DNA of 64,000 nt from CAYNYM01 sp049366815 (GCA_049366815.1 JBMNCO010000132.1:20783-84782); one strand, 5' to 3'; shown: positions 18,041 through 27,706, counted from the stretch's first letter. Notes: generated by a model from the sequence alone, not told the origin. Numbers and translations: made by a program.

Positions 18041-18906
18041 GCATACTGGCGGACGAACACACCCGGGTCGTGGTCCAGGGCATCACCGGCAAAGAAGGAA
18101 GCTTCCACACCAGACAGATGTTGGGTTACGGCACGGTCATCGCCGCGGGGGTCACCCCGGGTAAAGGGGGCACGACCGTCGAGGGGGTCCCGGTCTTCAA
18201 CACGGTCCAAGAGGCCGCGGAAAAGGAGGGCGCAAACACCTCCTGTATCTTCGTTCCCCCGCCCTATGCGGCCGACGCGGTTATGGAGGCGGCGGCGTCC
18301 GGTTTGGAACTGGTGGTTTGCATCACCGAGGGGATACCCGCCCTGGACATGATCAGGGCGACCCGCTTCCTGGAGGGGACAAACACCGTCCTCATAGGTC
18401 CCAACGGGCCCGGGATCATCTCTCCGGGCAGGACAAAGGTCGGCATCATGCCCGGACATATTCACAAGCCCGGCCATATCGGTGTTATCTCCAGGAGCGG
18501 GACACTCACCTATGAGGTGGTGGACCAGTTGACACGCGCCGGGCTTGGGCAGTCATCGTGCATCGGCCTTGGTGGAGACGCCATTGTCGGCACGAACTTT
18601 GTCAGCCACTTGAGGCGGTTCAAGACGGATACCGACACAAAGGGAGTCGTCCTCATCGGTGAGATCGGCGGTTCTGCGGAAGAGGAGGCTGCGGAATACA
18701 TACGGGCGTCCTTTGACAAACCCGTCCTGGCCTTTATCGCCGGACAAACGGCTCCCGCCGACAGGCGGATGGGACATGCCGGCGCCATTATTTCAGGAAA
18801 AGAGGGCAGAGCGGAAGACAAGATCAAGGCACTTGAAGCCGCCGGGATAAGGGTTGTCCGGAACCTGGGGAGACTGGGAGAAATCGCTCTCGAAGTGCTG
18901 GGATAG
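18037..18906 (+). CDS. sucD: succinyl-CoA synthetase-type acyl-CoA ligase, alpha subunit
   Basis: A 289-residue alpha subunit with an N-terminal CoA-binding Rossmann domain (VVVQGITGKEGSFHT) and the phospho-histidine loop GHAGAIISG, with His247. The usual GPNCPGII motif reads GPNGPGIIS here, a Cys-to-Gly change next to the CoA site. The catalytic His and the EIGGSAEEEAAEYI segment are intact. It overlaps sucC by four bases and should form the alpha-beta complex with it. Confidence 0.92.
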   Translation: MSILADEHTRVVVQGITGKEGSFHTRQMLGYGTVIAAGVTPGKGGTTVEGVPVFNTVQEAAEKEGANTSCIFVPPPYAADAVMEAAASGLELVVCITEGIPALDMIRATRFLEGTNTVLIGPNGPGIISPGRTKVGIMPGHIHKPGHIGVISRSGTLTYEVVDQLTRAGLGQSSCIGLGGDAIVGTNFVSHLRRFKTDTDTKGVVLIGEIGGSAEEEAAEYIRASFDKPVLAFIAGQTAPADRRMGHAGAIISGKEGRAEDKIKALEAAGIRVVRNLGRLGEIALEVLG

Positions 18907-19048
18907 AGTCGGGCTTGATGGCTCAAATTCACGCTCTTGACGAATCCTTTTCCAGGTGATAATCTCAAAAATATTAAGCATTTCAAACTAAAATCCACGA
19001 TGACCCCCGGCCTTTTACGGCGCGGATAAAATATACGGAGGGGAATCC

Positions 19049-19246
19049 ATGTTTGGATTAGGCATGCCCGAACTCATTATCATCCTGATTATCATCCTGA
19101 TTATTTTTGGAGCAGGAAAACTCCCCGAAATAGGCAGCGGCATAGGCAAGGGAATTCGCAACTTTAAGAAGGCCACCAAGGAGAAACCCGAAGAAATTGC
19201 TCCCCCGGAGGGGGAACAGAAGGAAAACAAAGAAGAAACGCATTGA
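19049..19246 (+). CDS. tatA: Sec-independent translocase subunit TatA/TatE
   Basis: A 65-residue protein. A short periplasmic start (MFGLGMPEL) leads into one very hydrophobic helix (IIILIIILIIF), the FGAGKLPEIGSGIGKGIRNFKKA hinge and amphipathic helix, and a charged, Glu-rich tail. This is the TatA pattern that forms the pore of the twin-arginine pathway for folded, cofactor-carrying proteins. TATACGGAGGGGAATCC precedes ATG 19049. No tatB or tatC is in the window. Confidence 0.93.
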   Translation: MFGLGMPELIIILIIILIIFGAGKLPEIGSGIGKGIRNFKKATKEKPEEIAPPEGEQKENKEETH

Positions 19247-19703
19247 AATATCCGGGACCTTGTCGCATCGACAAAACCGGAATCCGGAATTCGCGGCTCT
19301 AGGATATGAAAGTCCCTAGTGACTACTCAGCTAGATAGGCTGTAGTCATTAAGGCTGTGAGGTGTCGCAGGAAGGGAACATGCGTGATCACAGGAAACTC
19401 AAAGCGTTTGAATCAAAGCGCCTGGGGTATTCTTATGAACGTGAATTTTCTACCTGTGAAACAAAATTTGTGGGAGCCGGGAAGGTTTTGGGCGCCCTGC
19501 TTCGATCCATGCGCGGATAGCGAAGGGTCCGGAAACTCATAGCCTTCAGGCTACAGCCTAACCAACCTGAACAGTTGCAGTTCCTATTCCCCTATTCCAG
19601 GCTCTGGCGTCTGGATTTCAGCCTGGACACAACATACGACGGGAGACTTCGGCCTGTAAAAAACGATTCCTCCACTTGATGATCCGCACCCTTCGGATTC
19701 GGT
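19247..19703. other. non-coding interval between tatA and ssb
   Basis: Contains the inverted-repeat element at 19336-19560 and a small local hairpin (TGACTAC / GTAGTCA near 19319-19347). A 61-codon open frame at 19357-19542 has no ribosome-binding site or family likeness. No gene is called. Confidence 0.5.
19336..19560. repeat. inverted-repeat-bounded element
   Basis: TAGGCTGTAG.C.T.AAGGCT.TGAG occurs at 19336-19361 and again as its reverse complement at 19536-19560 (CTCATAGCCTTCAGG and on), about 20 of 25 bases identical. The 170 bp between have no convincing gene. It could be a small MITE-like element or a structured RNA. Confidence 0.5.
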
Positions 19704-20123
19704 TTAAAAGGGGATATCATCTTCGGGAATGGATACGGGTTCCTCATAGGGATATCGCTCTTCCTGGGTCTTTGCCTCTCTGCCTTTCGCAGGGGCCGTT
19801 CCCAGCATCTGCATGGTTTGGGCATTGATTTCGGTCGTGTATCGCTTGTTGCCGTCCTTGTCTTCCCATGAGCGCGTTTGGAGTTTGCCCTCAATATACA
19901 CCTGACTTCCTTTACGCAGGTATTCGCCGCATATTTCACCCAGCTTTGCCCAGGCGACGATCCTGTGCCATTCGGTACGCTCTTCCTTTTGCCCGTCCTT
20001 CCCTGTCCACTGTTCTGTTGTGGCGATTCTGAAACTGGCTACGGGCCTCCCGCTGGGTGTATATTTCAGTTCCGGATCAGCGCCCAGATTGCCGACTAGA
20101 ATGACCTTGTTTACGCTCGCCAT
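19704..20123 (-). CDS. ssb: single-stranded DNA-binding protein
   Basis: A 139-residue SSB. The OB-fold starts MASVNKVILVGNLGADPELKYT and continues with FRIATTEQW, EWHRIVAWAKLGEICGEYL and GSQVYIEGKLQTRSWEDKDG. A short linker ends in the acidic tip EDDIPF that recruits partner proteins. ATG 20123 has GGAGGA 7 bases upstream; the in-frame extension to 20156 lacks this support. It coats single-stranded DNA in replication and repair. The gene is monocistronic and divergent from rnj. Confidence 0.96.
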   Translation of the reverse strand: MASVNKVILVGNLGADPELKYTPSGRPVASFRIATTEQWTGKDGQKEERTEWHRIVAWAKLGEICGEYLRKGSQVYIEGKLQTRSWEDKDGNKRYTTEINAQTMQMLGTAPAKGREAKTQEERYPYEEPVSIPEDDIPF

Positions 20124-20397
20124 GCCATATCCTCCTCCCAAATTGAATAGGTGCAAAACGGAAAGTTTTTACTCGAAAATTTGTGAAAGCCCCTGTTTCG
20201 GCCGCAAGATCTTTTTCACCAGCCAAGGTCGCCGGGGAACCGGCCGCAATGCCATCAAAGCCTTCGAGACAGGCACTCACCTTACACAATCAAAATCTTC
20301 AGATCAAGGTCTTTCCTTGATTTCCATGTTGACGTATGATCCCTGAAGTTTTAAGCTGCTGAAAAATTAACCCAATTGAAGTAAGAAGAGAAATAAT

Positions 20398-22047
20398 ATG
20401 CTAAAGTTAATCCCACTGGGAGGGCTGGGGGAAATCGGATTGAATATGATGGTCCTGGAATATGACCAGACCATGCTCATCATCGATGCAGGGCTGATGT
20501 TCCCTGAAGACTACATGCCGGGGGTGGATGTGGTGATCCCAGACATCCAATTTATTCTGGACAACAGGGACAAGGTCCATTCTATAATCCTCACCCACGG
20601 ACATGAAGATCACATCGGTGCCCTGCCCTTTTTCATCAAACAGATCGACAGGCCCGTTTGGGGCACCAGTTTCACATTGAAACTCCTTCAAGAAAAACTG
20701 AAAGAGCACAAACTGTCGGATGACGTCGAACTGAAGACGGTCCGGCCTGGGGATGTGCGCCCCTTCGGGCCTTTCAACGTGGAATTCATCGGAGTCAACC
20801 ACAGCATCGTGGACGGTGTGGGACTGGCCGTTGAGACACCGGAAGGGATCATTGTGCACTCCGGCGATTTCAAAATCGACCAGACACCCGTTGACGGCCA
20901 GTACACGGATCTGGTCCGATTCGCCCATTATGGCGAGCGCAACGTCCTGGCCCTCCTTTCCGACTCGACGAATGTGGAAAAGGAAGGGTTTACCCTGAGC
21001 GAAAATGATGTAAAGAAAACCCTGGAGGGTCTCTTTCAGACATGCGAGGGGCGCCTGTTCATAGCCGTCTTTGCCTCGAACGTCTCGCGCATCAAGCAGG
21101 TCATTGAACTGGCGGCCAAATTCAACCGAAAAGTGCTGTTCAGCGGTAAGAGCATGATCACGAACATCCGCATAGCCGTCGATGAAGGCATCATAGGCAT
21201 TCCACCCGGCACCGAAATCCGGGAGCAGGAAATCGATCGTCTTCCAGACAATGAAGTCGCCATCATAACAACCGGCAGCCAGGGTGAACCCATGTCCGCC
21301 CTGACCCGTATGGCACAGGATAAACACAGGGGGATCAAGATTCGTAAGGGAGATACCATCATCCTTTCCTCCCGTTTCATCCCCGGCAACGAGAAGGCGA
21401 TCACCGCCATCATCAACAAGCTCTACCGATTGGGAGCTGAAGTCGTATACGAAAGGGTCTCCCAGATCCATTCCTCAGGACATGCCTACCAGGAAGAGCT
21501 TAAAATGATGCTCAACCTGGTCAGGCCCCGCTACTTCATCCCCATTCATGGTGAATACCGCCATCTGGTCAAACACATCCAGCTGGCCGGGGAAACGGGT
21601 ATGCCATCCGAGCGACTTCTCCTGGCGGAGGATGGCGATACGGTCTGCTTTTCCAACGGCAGGGCCGAAATCGGGAACCGGATTCACACAGGCAGGATCC
21701 TTGTCGACGGCAAGGGCGTGGGGGATGTCGGGGACCTCGTTCTCAGAGAACGCAGGAGACTTGCAGGAGAAGGCGTAGTCATCGTCCTATTGGCCGTGGA
21801 TGAACTGACCGGAGAAATCATATACGGTCCTGACATCATTTCCAGGGGATTTGTATTTGAGGACCAAGGTGGATTTATATTTGAACAGGCCAAGGATATC
21901 GTTTTACAGGTTTTGGCTGAACCTGAACGATCTGCGCCCATTGATTGGGGAGAGGTGGGTCCTGCTATCAAAAAGAATCTGAAGCGCTTTTTTTACAAGA
22001 TAATCGAAAGACGGCCCATTATCATGCCGATCATCATCCCGTTGTGA
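20398..22047 (+). CDS. rnj: ribonuclease J
   Basis: A 549-residue metallo-beta-lactamase/beta-CASP nuclease. It starts with LIPLGGLGEIGLNMMVLEY and has the zinc-binding HGHEDHIGA motif (H67, H69, D71, H72). It also has SDSTNVEKEG, the beta-CASP motifs near ITTGSQGEPMSALTRMA and SSRFIPGNEKAI, and FIPIHGEYRH. The C-terminal domain of the RNase J family is present. It acts as a 5'-3' exo- and endoribonuclease in mRNA decay and rRNA maturation. It sits 3 bp upstream of ftsK, so the two are probably cotranscribed. Confidence 0.94.
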   Translation: MLKLIPLGGLGEIGLNMMVLEYDQTMLIIDAGLMFPEDYMPGVDVVIPDIQFILDNRDKVHSIILTHGHEDHIGALPFFIKQIDRPVWGTSFTLKLLQEKLKEHKLSDDVELKTVRPGDVRPFGPFNVEFIGVNHSIVDGVGLAVETPEGIIVHSGDFKIDQTPVDGQYTDLVRFAHYGERNVLALLSDSTNVEKEGFTLSENDVKKTLEGLFQTCEGRLFIAVFASNVSRIKQVIELAAKFNRKVLFSGKSMITNIRIAVDEGIIGIPPGTEIREQEIDRLPDNEVAIITTGSQGEPMSALTRMAQDKHRGIKIRKGDTIILSSRFIPGNEKAITAIINKLYRLGAEVVYERVSQIHSSGHAYQEELKMMLNLVRPRYFIPIHGEYRHLVKHIQLAGETGMPSERLLLAEDGDTVCFSNGRAEIGNRIHTGRILVDGKGVGDVGDLVLRERRRLAGEGVVIVLLAVDELTGEIIYGPDIISRGFVFEDQGGFIFEQAKDIVLQVLAEPERSAPIDWGEVGPAIKKNLKRFFYKIIERRPIIMPIIIPL

Positions 22048-22050
22048 GAA

Positions 22051-24282
22051 ATGAACAGGCACGCACACATGAGTAAAAAATCGAAGGCAAAGAGAGAAAT
22101 CCATTCCAACAAACAGCCTGAACCGATCAAAAGGGAGATTGCGGGCATCCTTCTCTTGTTATTCGCCGTTTTTCTGGGTGTCAGCCTCTTTTCCTTTCAC
22201 CCCGCAGATCCCCTCGTCTGGATCAGGACGGGCGTGGATGGAAAGGTTCACAACCTTTTCGGCACGGTCGGTGCGAATGCTGCGGGTTGGATCTTCCTGG
22301 CTTTGGGTTTTTCCTCCTACTGGTTCGTCATCATCTGCCTGGCCGCAGCCGTGCTTTCCTTCCGCCAGCAGTCCCTTTCATCCCCTCTGAAAAACGTGAC
22401 GGCCGCAATCTTTCTCGTCGCCTCCTTTGCAGGCATCATCCACCTCTACAGGCCCGAGGAGATCTCCTTCAGAGGTCACATCATTCAGGCCGGTGGCGTC
22501 GTGGGGGATTACATCTCCCGTTTTACCAGTGGATTGCTCAATGATTTCGGGGCATATGTACTCCTTGTCGCGGTCTTTACCGTTTCTTTCATGATCTGCA
22601 CCCATCTCTCCTTTGGATTTCTTCTTTCAAGGGCCTTTGTGTGGAGCAAAATCGCGCTCAGGGGGCTCCGTGATACCTTTATAAAGTGGAAGGAGAAGCG
22701 TCGAAAGAAGAGGGTACGCCTGGAGACCTTTGAAAAGAACACATCAAGGCCGAAGCGAAAGGTCAACATCGTCGAGCCCCAAAAGACCCAAGTGCGACGT
22801 AAACCCCAACAGGAATCTTTTTCCTTTATGGAGGTAGCCGGCAAATTCAATCTCCCGTCCCTCGATCTTCTGGATGACCCGGAAAGAAATGAAGGAGCAC
22901 AAATCCAGAGACAAAGTCTGGAAATGAACGCAAGGCGTCTTGAGAAAAAACTGGCCGACTTCGGTGTACAGGGTGAAGTTGTGGAGATCCTTCCCGGTCC
23001 CGTCATCACCATGTATGAGCTGAAGCCGGCCCCCGGTGTAAAGATCAGTAAGGTTGTCGGGCTTTCCGACGACCTTGCCATGGCCCTCAGGGCACCCGCT
23101 ATAAGGATAGTCGCCCCCTTGCCCGGTAAAGGGGCGATCGGCGTTGAGATCCCCAATAACAAGAGGGAGATGGTCTTGCTCAAGGAGGTTATCTCGGCCG
23201 CTGACTTCAAGACCTCGGCAAACAAACTGACCATTGCCCTCGGCAAGGATATCACGGGATCCCCTGTCATAGCCGACCTCACCAGAATGCCCCATCTACT
23301 TGTGGCCGGGGCCACGGGCACAGGGAAAAGCGTCTCGCTGAATGCGATGATCAACAGTCTGCTCTTCAAGGCCTCCCCGGACATGGTCCGCTTCCTCATG
23401 ATCGACCCGAAAAGAATCGAACTCTCGGTTTACCAGGACATTCCTCATCTTCTCCATCCGGTAGTGACCAATCCCAAGGAGGCCACCAGGGCGCTCCGCT
23501 GGGCCGTTGAGGAAATGGAGCGACGTTATATGCTCCTCTCGGACCGTGGTGTCAGAAACATCGAGGCCTATAACCGGAAGGCCGTAAAGGAGAAAAAGAC
23601 ACCCGAGGAGGAGGCTGCAACAGGCAAAGACAATGTGCTTCCCTATATCATCCTTGTCATTGACGAGCTGGCGGACCTCATGATGACTTCCTCCAGGGAA
23701 GTAGAAGAGGCCATCACGCGCCTCGCCCAAATGGCCCGGGCCGCAGGCATCCACTTGATCATCGCCACGCAGCGGCCTTCCGTCGATGTGCTGACCGGCA
23801 TTATCAAGGCAAACTTCCCGGCACGCGTGTCTTTTCAGGTGTCCTCCAAGGTCGATTCCCGGACCATTCTTGACACCATTGGAGCTGAAAATCTCCTTGG
23901 TGACGGAGACATGCTTTTCCTTCCGCCGGGTGTCGGCCGAATCGTAAGGATCCATGGCGCCTTCATATCGGAAGAAGAGGTCAAACGCGTGACGGCGTTT
24001 CTGAGGTCACAAATGAAGCCTGAATATGATCCCACGATCATGGCCGAAGTGGCCAAGGAGGAAGAGGATGCCGACGATGATTTCGAGCTTGACGAGAAAT
24101 ACGACAAGGCGGTGGAACTGGTTACCCAGACGGGGCACGCCTCCATCTCCATGATCCAGCGCAAGCTGAGGGTGGGCTACAACCGCGCGGCCCGCATGAT
24201 CGAGGTCATGGAAAGAGAGGGGATTGTGGGCCCCTCGGACGGCGTGAAGCCCCGGGATGTTTACGGCAGGAAAAGCCTCTAA
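22051..24282 (+). CDS. ftsK: DNA translocase FtsK/SpoIIIE
   Basis: A 743-residue septal DNA pump. The N-terminal ~190 residues contain four hydrophobic segments, starting near residues 29, 68, 91 and 113, with another near 165. A charged linker follows. The motor has Walker A GATGTGKS near residue 420, Walker B ILVIDELADLMM and IATQRPSVDVLTGIIKANFPARV. The C-terminal gamma winged helix (HASISMIQRKLRVGYNRAARMIEVME) reads KOPS sites. ATG 22051 follows the RNase J stop by 3 bp; ATG 22069 is a possible alternative. It moves chromosome ends through the septum for XerCD resolution. Confidence 0.95.
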   Translation: MNRHAHMSKKSKAKREIHSNKQPEPIKREIAGILLLLFAVFLGVSLFSFHPADPLVWIRTGVDGKVHNLFGTVGANAAGWIFLALGFSSYWFVIICLAAAVLSFRQQSLSSPLKNVTAAIFLVASFAGIIHLYRPEEISFRGHIIQAGGVVGDYISRFTSGLLNDFGAYVLLVAVFTVSFMICTHLSFGFLLSRAFVWSKIALRGLRDTFIKWKEKRRKKRVRLETFEKNTSRPKRKVNIVEPQKTQVRRKPQQESFSFMEVAGKFNLPSLDLLDDPERNEGAQIQRQSLEMNARRLEKKLADFGVQGEVVEILPGPVITMYELKPAPGVKISKVVGLSDDLAMALRAPAIRIVAPLPGKGAIGVEIPNNKREMVLLKEVISAADFKTSANKLTIALGKDITGSPVIADLTRMPHLLVAGATGTGKSVSLNAMINSLLFKASPDMVRFLMIDPKRIELSVYQDIPHLLHPVVTNPKEATRALRWAVEEMERRYMLLSDRGVRNIEAYNRKAVKEKKTPEEEAATGKDNVLPYIILVIDELADLMMTSSREVEEAITRLAQMARAAGIHLIIATQRPSVDVLTGIIKANFPARVSFQVSSKVDSRTILDTIGAENLLGDGDMLFLPPGVGRIVRIHGAFISEEEVKRVTAFLRSQMKPEYDPTIMAEVAKEEEDADDDFELDEKYDKAVELVTQTGHASISMIQRKLRVGYNRAARMIEVMEREGIVGPSDGVKPRDVYGRKSL

Positions 24283-24325
24283 TTCGCGTTTAGTGCGCCC
24301 TTTCGGCACTTATAGCGTAGCCGTA

Positions 24326-24434
24326 AGCGATCAGGTATCAGCAAAAGGTTGCGCAAAAATAAGGCTCTTGGCTGAGCGCGGAATGCTGATAGCTGAGCGC
24401 TCCATCCAAAAATCCTGTATTTCTGCATGCAAAC
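24326..24434. repeat. dispersed repeat family 2, copy A
   Basis: Collinear with 37082-37189 over about 108 bp. Shared blocks are AGCGATCAG.TATCAGCAAAAG, GGCTGAGCGC.GAATGC.GATAGC and GCTCCATCCA.AAATC...TATTTCTG.ATG.AAAC. TATCAGC and GCTGATA inside it are inverted, so it can fold. It lies between ftsK and the LolA-like gene and looks like a short non-coding palindromic repeat. Confidence 0.75.
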
Positions 24435-24481
24435 AAGATAGAATAGTCCTGTTTCACTTACATAAATCGTTATATTTGGAT

Positions 24482-25216
24482 ATGAATGTGATGATAAATC
24501 TTATGCCTTTCCATGGATTGTTCCCGCGCAGTAGGCGGCACTTCGTATGCAGGGCGGGCATCTCGCTGGCCCTTCTTTTTCTCCTGCTCTGCTGCACCCG
24601 GCCCGCATGGGCGGAAGACCTCCTGTTCAAGATCCTCGACGGGATAAAAAAGCGCTACGATTCGCTTCCCGGACTGACCATCCCCTATGAAAGGGACGTG
24701 GTCACGAGATCCATGGCCTTGCTGGATGACAGCATCAAGAGTGATCTTGCCGAGGGATATATTCATTTCAAACCGCCGGGACTTCTCCGCATTGATCAGG
24801 AAAAACCCAGACCGGAGCTTGTCGTTTCCGACGGACAAACCCTCTGGTGGTACATCCCCGAAAAGAAGGAGGTCTACCAATACCCCAAGGACAAACTCGG
24901 GCCGGAGTTGAAGCTCTTGACCGACATCTTTCAGGGTCTCAGAGAGGTGGCGGACGGCTTTATCGTGGAACTCACGGACTCGGAGGAAAACGGGCGCCGA
25001 GACCTCAGGCTGACCCCGAATCCGCCCTGGCCGGAGATCGATTTTATCCATCTTTCCGTGTCCCAAGAGGATTACACCATCCGTTCAGTGAAGCTTCACA
25101 ACTATCTCGGCGGTTTCACGCGTTTTACACTTGGTGATTTGGAGGTCAAAAAAGGCTTTCAGAAAGGGTTCTTTCAGTTCACGGTCCCACAGGGCGTCAA
25201 GGTCGTTACGGAATAA
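24482..25216 (+). CDS. lolA: LolA-like outer-membrane lipoprotein carrier
   Basis: About 244 residues. The N-terminal signal peptide (hydrophobic core ISLALLFLLLCC, cut expected after AWA) is followed by the LolA fold. Visible elements are KRYDSLPGLTIPYERDVVTR, YIHFKPPGLLRI, LVVSDGQTLWWYIPEKKEVYQYP and FIHLSVSQEDYTIRSVKL. LolA carries lipoproteins across the periplasm from LolCDE to LolB. ATG 24482 is used; ATGs at 24491 and 24503 are possible and none has a strong ribosome-binding site. It follows ftsK, an arrangement seen in other proteobacteria, but a repeat element separates the two here. Confidence 0.82.
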   Translation: MNVMINLMPFHGLFPRSRRHFVCRAGISLALLFLLLCCTRPAWAEDLLFKILDGIKKRYDSLPGLTIPYERDVVTRSMALLDDSIKSDLAEGYIHFKPPGLLRIDQEKPRPELVVSDGQTLWWYIPEKKEVYQYPKDKLGPELKLLTDIFQGLREVADGFIVELTDSEENGRRDLRLTPNPPWPEIDFIHLSVSQEDYTIRSVKLHNYLGGFTRFTLGDLEVKKGFQKGFFQFTVPQGVKVVTE

Positions 25217-25849
25217 ATCGGCCTGATGTCCTTTGACCGACACTCCGGCGGAACCCACGGCAGAAGGATACAATACACCGGGCTGTCGGCCCTGCCCATT
25301 GCAGGGGCATTTTTCGATGATCACCCCCATATCGTCATCCAGTCCGCCCACAAAAAACAATTTGACATATTTTTGCGCTTCCCTTACCATCCCCCTGACC
25401 AAAATATAAAAGAATTCCTACCTAAACTGAGATGTATGCCGCCTCGTTCAGCCGGGGCCGATTCCGTAAACAATATGCTGTAGGGGACCAGGGTATTATT
25501 CCAAGACCCCTTCAAAGATGTTGAACCTTTTAAACGAGGCTTGACCTTTGAGTATTCGGCAGATTTATCCCATATTTCACGTAACCATTTTTCACTTATT
25601 TTTATTTGTCGTTTGTCGCCGCCTTTGACACAGGTTCTTTGGCATGCCAATTTCGGGCTAGTCCACCGGAACGATTGGAGCTGGGAGATGCGTTCAGATG
25701 CAGTCCTCCAACGGGAACCTTTACAGGGAAAACAACACAAAGTCTGATGGGGCTGAAAGGAGGTGATAAGGGCTCAATACAGGAAGTGGATACCTCACGG
25801 CTAGAAACCCGAAGCAATGCAAATCAAAAAAAAGAAAGGGCTACTTAAT
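25217..25849. other. non-coding interval upstream of the first synthase pair
   Basis: No supported gene. Open frames on either strand have no recognisable family. A strong AAAGGAGGTGATA sequence at about 25757-25769 resembles a ribosome-binding site but has no sensible start after it. A TGGCAT-N5-TTTC match at 25640-25654 is too degenerate for sigma-54. The promoter of the 25850 gene should lie here. Confidence 0.45.
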
Positions 25850-27706
25850 ATGGCAGATAAAAAGCGATTTCCCTATCCAGATGAAGTTGTCCTGCCACCC
25901 GAACTGGAGGGATGGGAGGAGATGTATCCGCCTCAAAGGCTTTTCAGTGATGACCGGGCCGACTGGGAAAAAAGGCATTTCTGGTATCAGGACAAGATCC
26001 ACGCATCCGAGCCCATGTATCCACTGGACGACATTTTCCAGGAGGCCTGGCAAATCGCGCTCTCCCAGTTTACCACAAGGGTATTCTGCATCCCTCCCGC
26101 CCAGGGCGTGGCACACAGGATGCTGGGTTGCTACATGTACATCGCCGCGGTCGAACCACCCCCTCCCGAGGTGATTCAAAAGAAGGCTGAGTTGTTCGGC
26201 AAAAGGGTCCCCTACACCTTTGAGAATTATCTGAAGCAGTTTGAGGTATGGCTTGAAAGATTTCAAAAACTGGGTAGAGAAATGGAACAGCTCTCCATAC
26301 CGGAAAAATTGCCCCAGTTTGTGCCTGACGAAGAGGTTATCCCCATGCCCAAGGGGGTCACGGACGGCCATCAGGTGATGGAAAACTTCAATACCATCAT
26401 CAGCCAGATCTTCAAGGCCTGGCAATACCATTTCCAGTACCTGAACCTCGCCTATCTGGCCTATCTCATGTTCGTGGATACAGCAAGAAAACTCTTCCCG
26501 GGGATCAAAGAGTCCACCATCGGCAAGATGGTTGCAGGCGCCGAGGTCTCCATGTTCCGCCCCGAGGAGGAACTGTGCCGGCTGAGCAAGCTGGCGGCCG
26601 CCAAAGACAATGTCAAAGACATCCTCAAGGGAGCCGGCCCCGCTGCGGACAAGATCAAGGCCCTGAGTGGGACCGATGAAGGCAAGGCGTGGCTCGATGA
26701 GATCGAGAAGATCAAGGACCCCTGGTTCTTTGTATCCTGCGGCAGTGGGTGGTACCACCAGGAGGGAAGCTGGATCACCAAGATGGATGTCCCCTTCAGT
26801 TATATGCAGAGTTATATTGAAAGACTCGAGCAGGGACATGAGATTGAACGTAATCTAAACGAGATCTCTGAAGAGCGGGATAGGATCGTCGGGGAGTACA
26901 GGGCCCTGATCAAATCGGAAGACGATCTGAAATCCTTCGATGATGCCTATCATGTGGTCCGATCCATTTACAGGTATGCGGAGGACCACCTGTTCTGGGT
27001 GGAACATTGGCTGCACACCATCTGGTTTGCCAAGATCCGGAATTTCGGTGATCTTCTGGTGAATCAGAACGTATTGAAGGAGACGGATGACATCTTTCTC
27101 TTCAACCGTTTTGAGATCCCCATGATGCTGGAGGATATGGTCACGGCCTGGGCCCTGGGAGAGGGTGTCCCAACCAGAAAAATGTGGATGGAAAAGGCCG
27201 AGAAGCGAGCCAAGATCCTCCAGGCGGCCAATAAATGGAATGCAACCCCAGCCCTCGGAGTGCCCCCTGAAGAGATCGCGGAGCCCTTTACCCTGATGTT
27301 GTGGGGAGTGACGACCGACAAAGTCGATGAATGGCTCAAGGGAACGGCAACGGGAACGGGGGAAGTGAGCGAAGATATAACCGAACTCAGGGGATTCGCC
27401 TCGTCGGCCGGTATTGCGGAAGGCCCGGCCAGGGTGCTCAAGCTCCTCCGGGACGTGGTGGATCTCCAGCCCGGCGAGATCATGGTCGCCCCGACGACCA
27501 ACCCGTCATGGGCGCCCGTGTTTACCAAGCTGAAGGGGGCGGTTACGGATATCGGTGGCCTCACCTCCCATGCGGCCATTGTCTCCCGGGAATACGGTCT
27601 GCCTTCCGTAACCGGGACAGGGGTCGCAACCACCGTGATCAAGACCGGAGATATCATCCGGATTGACGGCAGCACCGGAGTCGTTACGATTGTAAAGAGG
27701 GCATAG
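25850..27706 (+). CDS. phenylphosphate synthase-like alpha subunit (phospho-His swivel), paralogue 1
   Basis: A 618-residue (about 70 kDa) protein related to the alpha subunit of Thauera phenylphosphate synthase. The last ~80 residues are a PEP-utiliser mobile domain with GGLTSHAAIVSREYGLPSV, where His574 should carry the phosphoryl group. The N-terminal ~500 residues are family-specific and are inferred to bind the aromatic acceptor. In the known enzyme ATP phosphorylates the histidine through the beta subunit, and the phosphate is passed to phenol. ATG 25850 is preferred, with AAAGAAAGGG upstream. The beta-like gene follows at 27792. It is a paralogue of 31350-33200 with the same N-terminal pattern (P..EGWE.MYP). 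Phenol is the default substrate, but catechol, cresol or another hydroxyarene is equally possible. Confidence 0.8.
   Translation: MADKKRFPYPDEVVLPPELEGWEEMYPPQRLFSDDRADWEKRHFWYQDKIHASEPMYPLDDIFQEAWQIALSQFTTRVFCIPPAQGVAHRMLGCYMYIAAVEPPPPEVIQKKAELFGKRVPYTFENYLKQFEVWLERFQKLGREMEQLSIPEKLPQFVPDEEVIPMPKGVTDGHQVMENFNTIISQIFKAWQYHFQYLNLAYLAYLMFVDTARKLFPGIKESTIGKMVAGAEVSMFRPEEELCRLSKLAAAKDNVKDILKGAGPAADKIKALSGTDEGKAWLDEIEKIKDPWFFVSCGSGWYHQEGSWITKMDVPFSYMQSYIERLEQGHEIERNLNEISEERDRIVGEYRALIKSEDDLKSFDDAYHVVRSIYRYAEDHLFWVEHWLHTIWFAKIRNFGDLLVNQNVLKETDDIFLFNRFEIPMMLEDMVTAWALGEGVPTRKMWMEKAEKRAKILQAANKWNATPALGVPPEEIAEPFTLMLWGVTTDKVDEWLKGTATGTGEVSEDITELRGFASSAGIAEGPARVLKLLRDVVDLQPGEIMVAPTTNPSWAPVFTKLKGAVTDIGGLTSHAAIVSREYGLPSVTGTGVATTVIKTGDIIRIDGSTGVVTIVKRA

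Noticed and set aside
19357..19542. 61-codon open frame between tatA and ssb
   Set aside because: No ribosome-binding site, no family resemblance, and it lies inside an inverted-repeat element.
25640..25654. TGGCAT-N5-TTTC, a possible sigma-54 promoter upstream of the first synthase pair
   Set aside because: The essential GC of the -12 element is TC, and the -24 box is also off by one base; no enhancer-binding regulator is nearby.
25384..25740. Minus-strand open frame (118 codons) in the gap before the first synthase gene
   Set aside because: No recognisable domain and no good start signal; a decayed gene cannot be excluded, but nothing supports it.
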